A stretch of 64,000 nt of DNA, from positions 2,934,791-2,998,790 of the forward strand of contig NZ_AP018178.1 of the NCBI RefSeq assembly GCF_002368195.1, in the 5' to 3' direction. The notes below the pieces were generated by a model. It saw only the letters and a program-made list of their open reading frames with translations, was not told where the DNA came from and did not search any database. Source of the DNA: Calothrix sp. NIES-2100. GTDB taxonomy: Bacteria > Cyanobacteriota > Cyanobacteriia > Cyanobacteriales > Nostocaceae. This document shows positions 62,075 through 64,000 of the stretch, in pieces (within the stretch, counting starts at the first letter, position 1; the number at the start of each line of letters is the position of its first letter). A program made the translations under genes and the position numbers.

Positions 62075-63460
62075 TTATCTGTTCATAAATCTTGCTGCGA
62101 GAGAAGATAGCCTTAAATCCCAATTACCAAAACCTTGAAATAACATAAAAATTCCACTAGGAAGATGGCCTTTTGGAGATTTAGAAGAGAAGGTGAGGTT
62201 ATCATATCCCTTCCAAGAGTATCGTTGACACCATCCGACACGATTACCAAAGCTACACCATATTTGATAATCTGTTTGAAGTTTCCCCTGAATACTCAGC
62301 CAGATTTGTGTCTGAATTTTAAAGCCGAATTTTCCCTTGCTGTGCGTGTTCCAAAGATCATCAATAGTACTTAGCTCTTCAAGGGGAAATTTTTTGATAT
62401 CTTCTACATCTAGCCAGCCTTGTTTTTCTCGTCTAGATACCTTCAGCATAATAGCGAGCGTTTCTTGATCGGCCTCTCGCCATTTGTTTTTCATAAGCAG
62501 ATCATGCAACTTTGTATAATCTACTTTCCTTGCTGGTGGTAGAGGATCTGGTTGAAGAGTTATGGGATTAAGAACTTGCAAAACATCCTCTACAGATTGA
62601 TAGCGATTATTTACATAATCTTGAATAAATTTATCTAATATTTGTCCTAAATTCGGGCTAATATTTATAGTATTTTGTAAGCGTTCGCGCCATCTCCAAA
62701 CTCCATGTAGCGCATCATAAAGTTCATCATAACCATCTGCATTTGGTAAACATCCAGTTAATAATCTAATACAAGTCACACCCAAACTATAAAGGTCACT
62801 CGCGGGGAAAACTTGACCACGCATTTGCTCGACAGGCGCATATCCAGGTGTACCAACTGTAGTTCCTACTTGACCGATAATGGTTCCTATCGCTTGTTTA
62901 GAAACACCAAAATCAATTAACATCAACCTGCCATCATGTTGACGACGCATAATATTTTCTGGCTTGATATCCCGATGAATAACACCTCGTTCATGAATAA
63001 ACTTTAGGACTGGTAATAAATCATTCAAAAGCTGTATTATCTTTTCCTCGCTAAATGTTCCCTGCTGCTGTAATTCTTGTAGTAAATTGTGCCCATCAAT
63101 CAACTCTTGTACAAGATACAACCGCTTATCCTGTTCAAAATAAGCAATGAGGCGGGGAATTTGCGGATGTTCTCCCAATTCATACAAACGCTTCCCCTCT
63201 TGGTTAAACAATTCTTTTGCTTTTTCTAGTGCTGCTGTTCCTTGCACCTGCGGGAAAAATTGCTTAATCACGCAAGGTTCATCCATCCTATCCACATCTC
63301 TAGCTTCATAAGTCTTACCAAATCCACCCTCGCCCAAAAGCCTAATTACACGGAAGCGGTTTCTGAATAGCAGTGCGAGTGTTTGTCCACACTGAATGCA
63401 AAACTTATTTCCATCAGGGCTAAAGGTATTCAAGCAATTAGGATTTGAACAGTAAAGCAT
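62075..63460 (-). CDS. Ser/Thr protein kinase with zinc ribbon and C-terminal GUN4 domain
   Basis: 461 aa. A short zinc ribbon (Cys4, Cys9, Cys21, Cys24; CSNPNCLN...FCIQCG) precedes a eukaryotic-type kinase (about 34-300) with LLGEGGFGKTYEA (P-loop), the VAIK-like CVIKQF lysine, HRDIKPENIM (catalytic loop), IDFGVSK (DFG) and GTPGYAPVEQ (APE-like). Residues about 315-458 are a GUN4 domain (LHDLLMKNKWREADQETLAI, then IKKFPLEELSTIDDLWNTHS KGKFGF), a porphyrin-binding fold. Kinase-GUN4 fusions are known in cyanobacteria and may link tetrapyrrole sensing to phosphorylation. It is convergent with the RND gene; a coiled-coil gene lies upstream on the same strand. Confidence 0.92.
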   Translation of the reverse strand: MLYCSNPNCLNTFSPDGNKFCIQCGQTLALLFRNRFRVIRLLGEGGFGKTYEARDVDRMDEPCVIKQFFPQVQGTAALEKAKELFNQEGKRLYELGEHPQIPRLIAYFEQDKRLYLVQELIDGHNLLQELQQQGTFSEEKIIQLLNDLLPVLKFIHERGVIHRDIKPENIMRRQHDGRLMLIDFGVSKQAIGTIIGQVGTTVGTPGYAPVEQMRGQVFPASDLYSLGVTCIRLLTGCLPNADGYDELYDALHGVWRWRERLQNTINISPNLGQILDKFIQDYVNNRYQSVEDVLQVLNPITLQPDPLPPARKVDYTKLHDLLMKNKWREADQETLAIMLKVSRREKQGWLDVEDIKKFPLEELSTIDDLWNTHSKGKFGFKIQTQIWLSIQGKLQTDYQIWCSFGNRVGWCQRYSWKGYDNLTFSSKSPKGHLPSGIFMLFQGFGNWDLRLSSLAARFMNR

Positions 63461-63538
63461 ATTCTGGGAAAATCTCAGCAGATGGTGGATGTGTTAAGTT
63501 TTCCCATTTTTGCTTGCTGGGTTGAAAGAATTTTCTAT

Positions 63539-64000
63539 TTATTTACCCAAATTACGTTTCATTTGTTCCAACTCATCTTGGGTTTCCCAACGGCGAAACT
63601 TGTCTTCTAAGTCGTCAAAACTACTAGAATAACTGCTAGTTGCTTTTGACCAACCATCCGTTTCTAAACGCTGTTGCGCTTGTGCTGTTGCACGGGCTTG
63701 TTGCGCTGCGGTAGCTTTGGATTGTACCTCTTGTCGTCGAACTTGAATTTTTTGTAGTAATTCCTTAGATTGGTTAATGCGTTCTTTTAACCCTTGCATC
63801 TGTCCCCAGCGCTGATTACCTTCGCGCAATAAGGCGGCTTCTCGTTCTTGGGCTGCAACGGCTAAATCCTCTCTACCAGCAGCTTTTGCCTTTTGAACAC
63901 GGATGTGCCAACGCTGAATTTCTTGCGCTGTAGACAGAATGTCCTCTTGCGATCGCTTCTCCTGTAATTGTAAATCTGCAACCAGCTTTAAAGTATCTTC
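63539..64000 (-). CDS. Coiled-coil protein, C-terminal part (cut by window edge)
   Basis: 154 codons remain; the frame continues beyond the window end. The sequence is almost entirely charged helix: EDTLKLVADLQLQEKRSQED, then AAQEREAALLREGNQRWGQM and KERINQSKELLQKIQVRRQE, ending in DDLEDKFRRWETQDELEQMK. This resembles PspA/IM30-type coiled coils (KAKAAGREDLAVAAQEREAA recalls their repeat helix), but I cannot assign it firmly. An internal TTG/ATG would give a 96-aa product, but the unbroken upstream frame shows the gene is longer. It precedes the kinase-GUN4 gene by 78 bp and may be co-transcribed with it. Confidence 0.75.
   Translation of the reverse strand, partial: EDTLKLVADLQLQEKRSQEDILSTAQEIQRWHIRVQKAKAAGREDLAVAAQEREAALLREGNQRWGQMQGLKERINQSKELLQKIQVRRQEVQSKATAAQQARATAQAQQRLETDGWSKATSSYSSSFDDLEDKFRRWETQDELEQMKRNLGK

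Noticed and set aside
1..64000. tRNA or rRNA genes
   Set aside because: No T-arm-like GGTTCRANTCC with matching stems was seen in the spacers; a dedicated tRNA scan would be decisive.

Overview
The window comes from a filamentous, heterocyst-forming cyanobacterium of the Nostoc/Anabaena type. It carries an intact hetR, the vegetative-type arrangement of cytochrome oxidase genes (coxBAC divergent from ctaA-ctaB), the myxoxanthophyll genes cruF-cruG and a CYP110-type P450. It is full of HIP1 octamers (GCGATCGC), heptanucleotide tandem repeats and small dispersed palindromic repeats, all familiar from Nostoc genomes. No rRNA, tRNA or Cas gene was seen.

Layout. 0-4.3 kb: start of zeta-carotene desaturase (cut by the window edge), a small ribbon-helix-helix-like gene, 1.4 kb of apparently empty AT-rich DNA, moaA and rpsD. 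4.3-11 kb: a TnpB/IS605-type remnant, an exported Cys-repeat protein convergent with hetR, hetR with a long leader, an RlaP-like nucleotidyltransferase, rplU-rpmA and a small membrane protein. 11-18.6 kb: cruF-cruG, RNase HI with an added C-terminal domain, and a PaoABC-type periplasmic molybdenum aldehyde oxidoreductase operon bracketed by 60-bp direct repeats. 18.8-24.2 kb: a three-gene operon of a TPR-CHAT protease, a small protein and a protein with two C-terminal membrane helices. 24.3-30.4 kb: a tandem array, a GldA/GldF/GldG/DUF4340-type ABC transporter operon and purU. 31-41 kb: a 31-residue-repeat Asp-rich protein, recQ, CYP110, a PIN-domain gene pair within HIP1-centred repeats, and an NB-ARC/TPR STAND protein. 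41.5-48 kb: coxB-coxA-coxC (strong terminator) divergent from ctaA and ctaB. 48-57 kb: hicBA, an IS605-type remnant, a GH39-like secreted glycosidase, and a secreted TPR-CHAT gene broken by frameshifts and flanked on both sides by duplicated repeat arrays. 56-64 kb: a MarR regulator divergent from an RND efflux pair, a Ser/Thr kinase with a GUN4 domain and a partial coiled-coil protein.

How the genes work together. coxBAC encode the aa3-type oxidase and ctaA/ctaB make its heme A. CruF and CruG act in succession on the carotenoid end group, and zeta-carotene desaturase feeds the same pathway upstream. MoaA supplies the first step of the molybdenum cofactor used by the Pao enzyme. The MarR protein probably controls the adjacent RND pump.

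The most unusual material is (a) the TPR-CHAT/small protein/membrane protein operon, a candidate protease-effector module; (b) the duplication of the last 60 bp of its membrane gene on the far side of the pao operon; (c) tandem arrays with spacings of exactly 21, 42 or 63 bp, found beside all three TPR/CHAT/STAND loci and the PIN pair; and (d) several datable nested insertions of small non-coding elements, one with a paralogous empty site. Everything here was read by eye from sequence and the conceptual translations; no similarity search was run.
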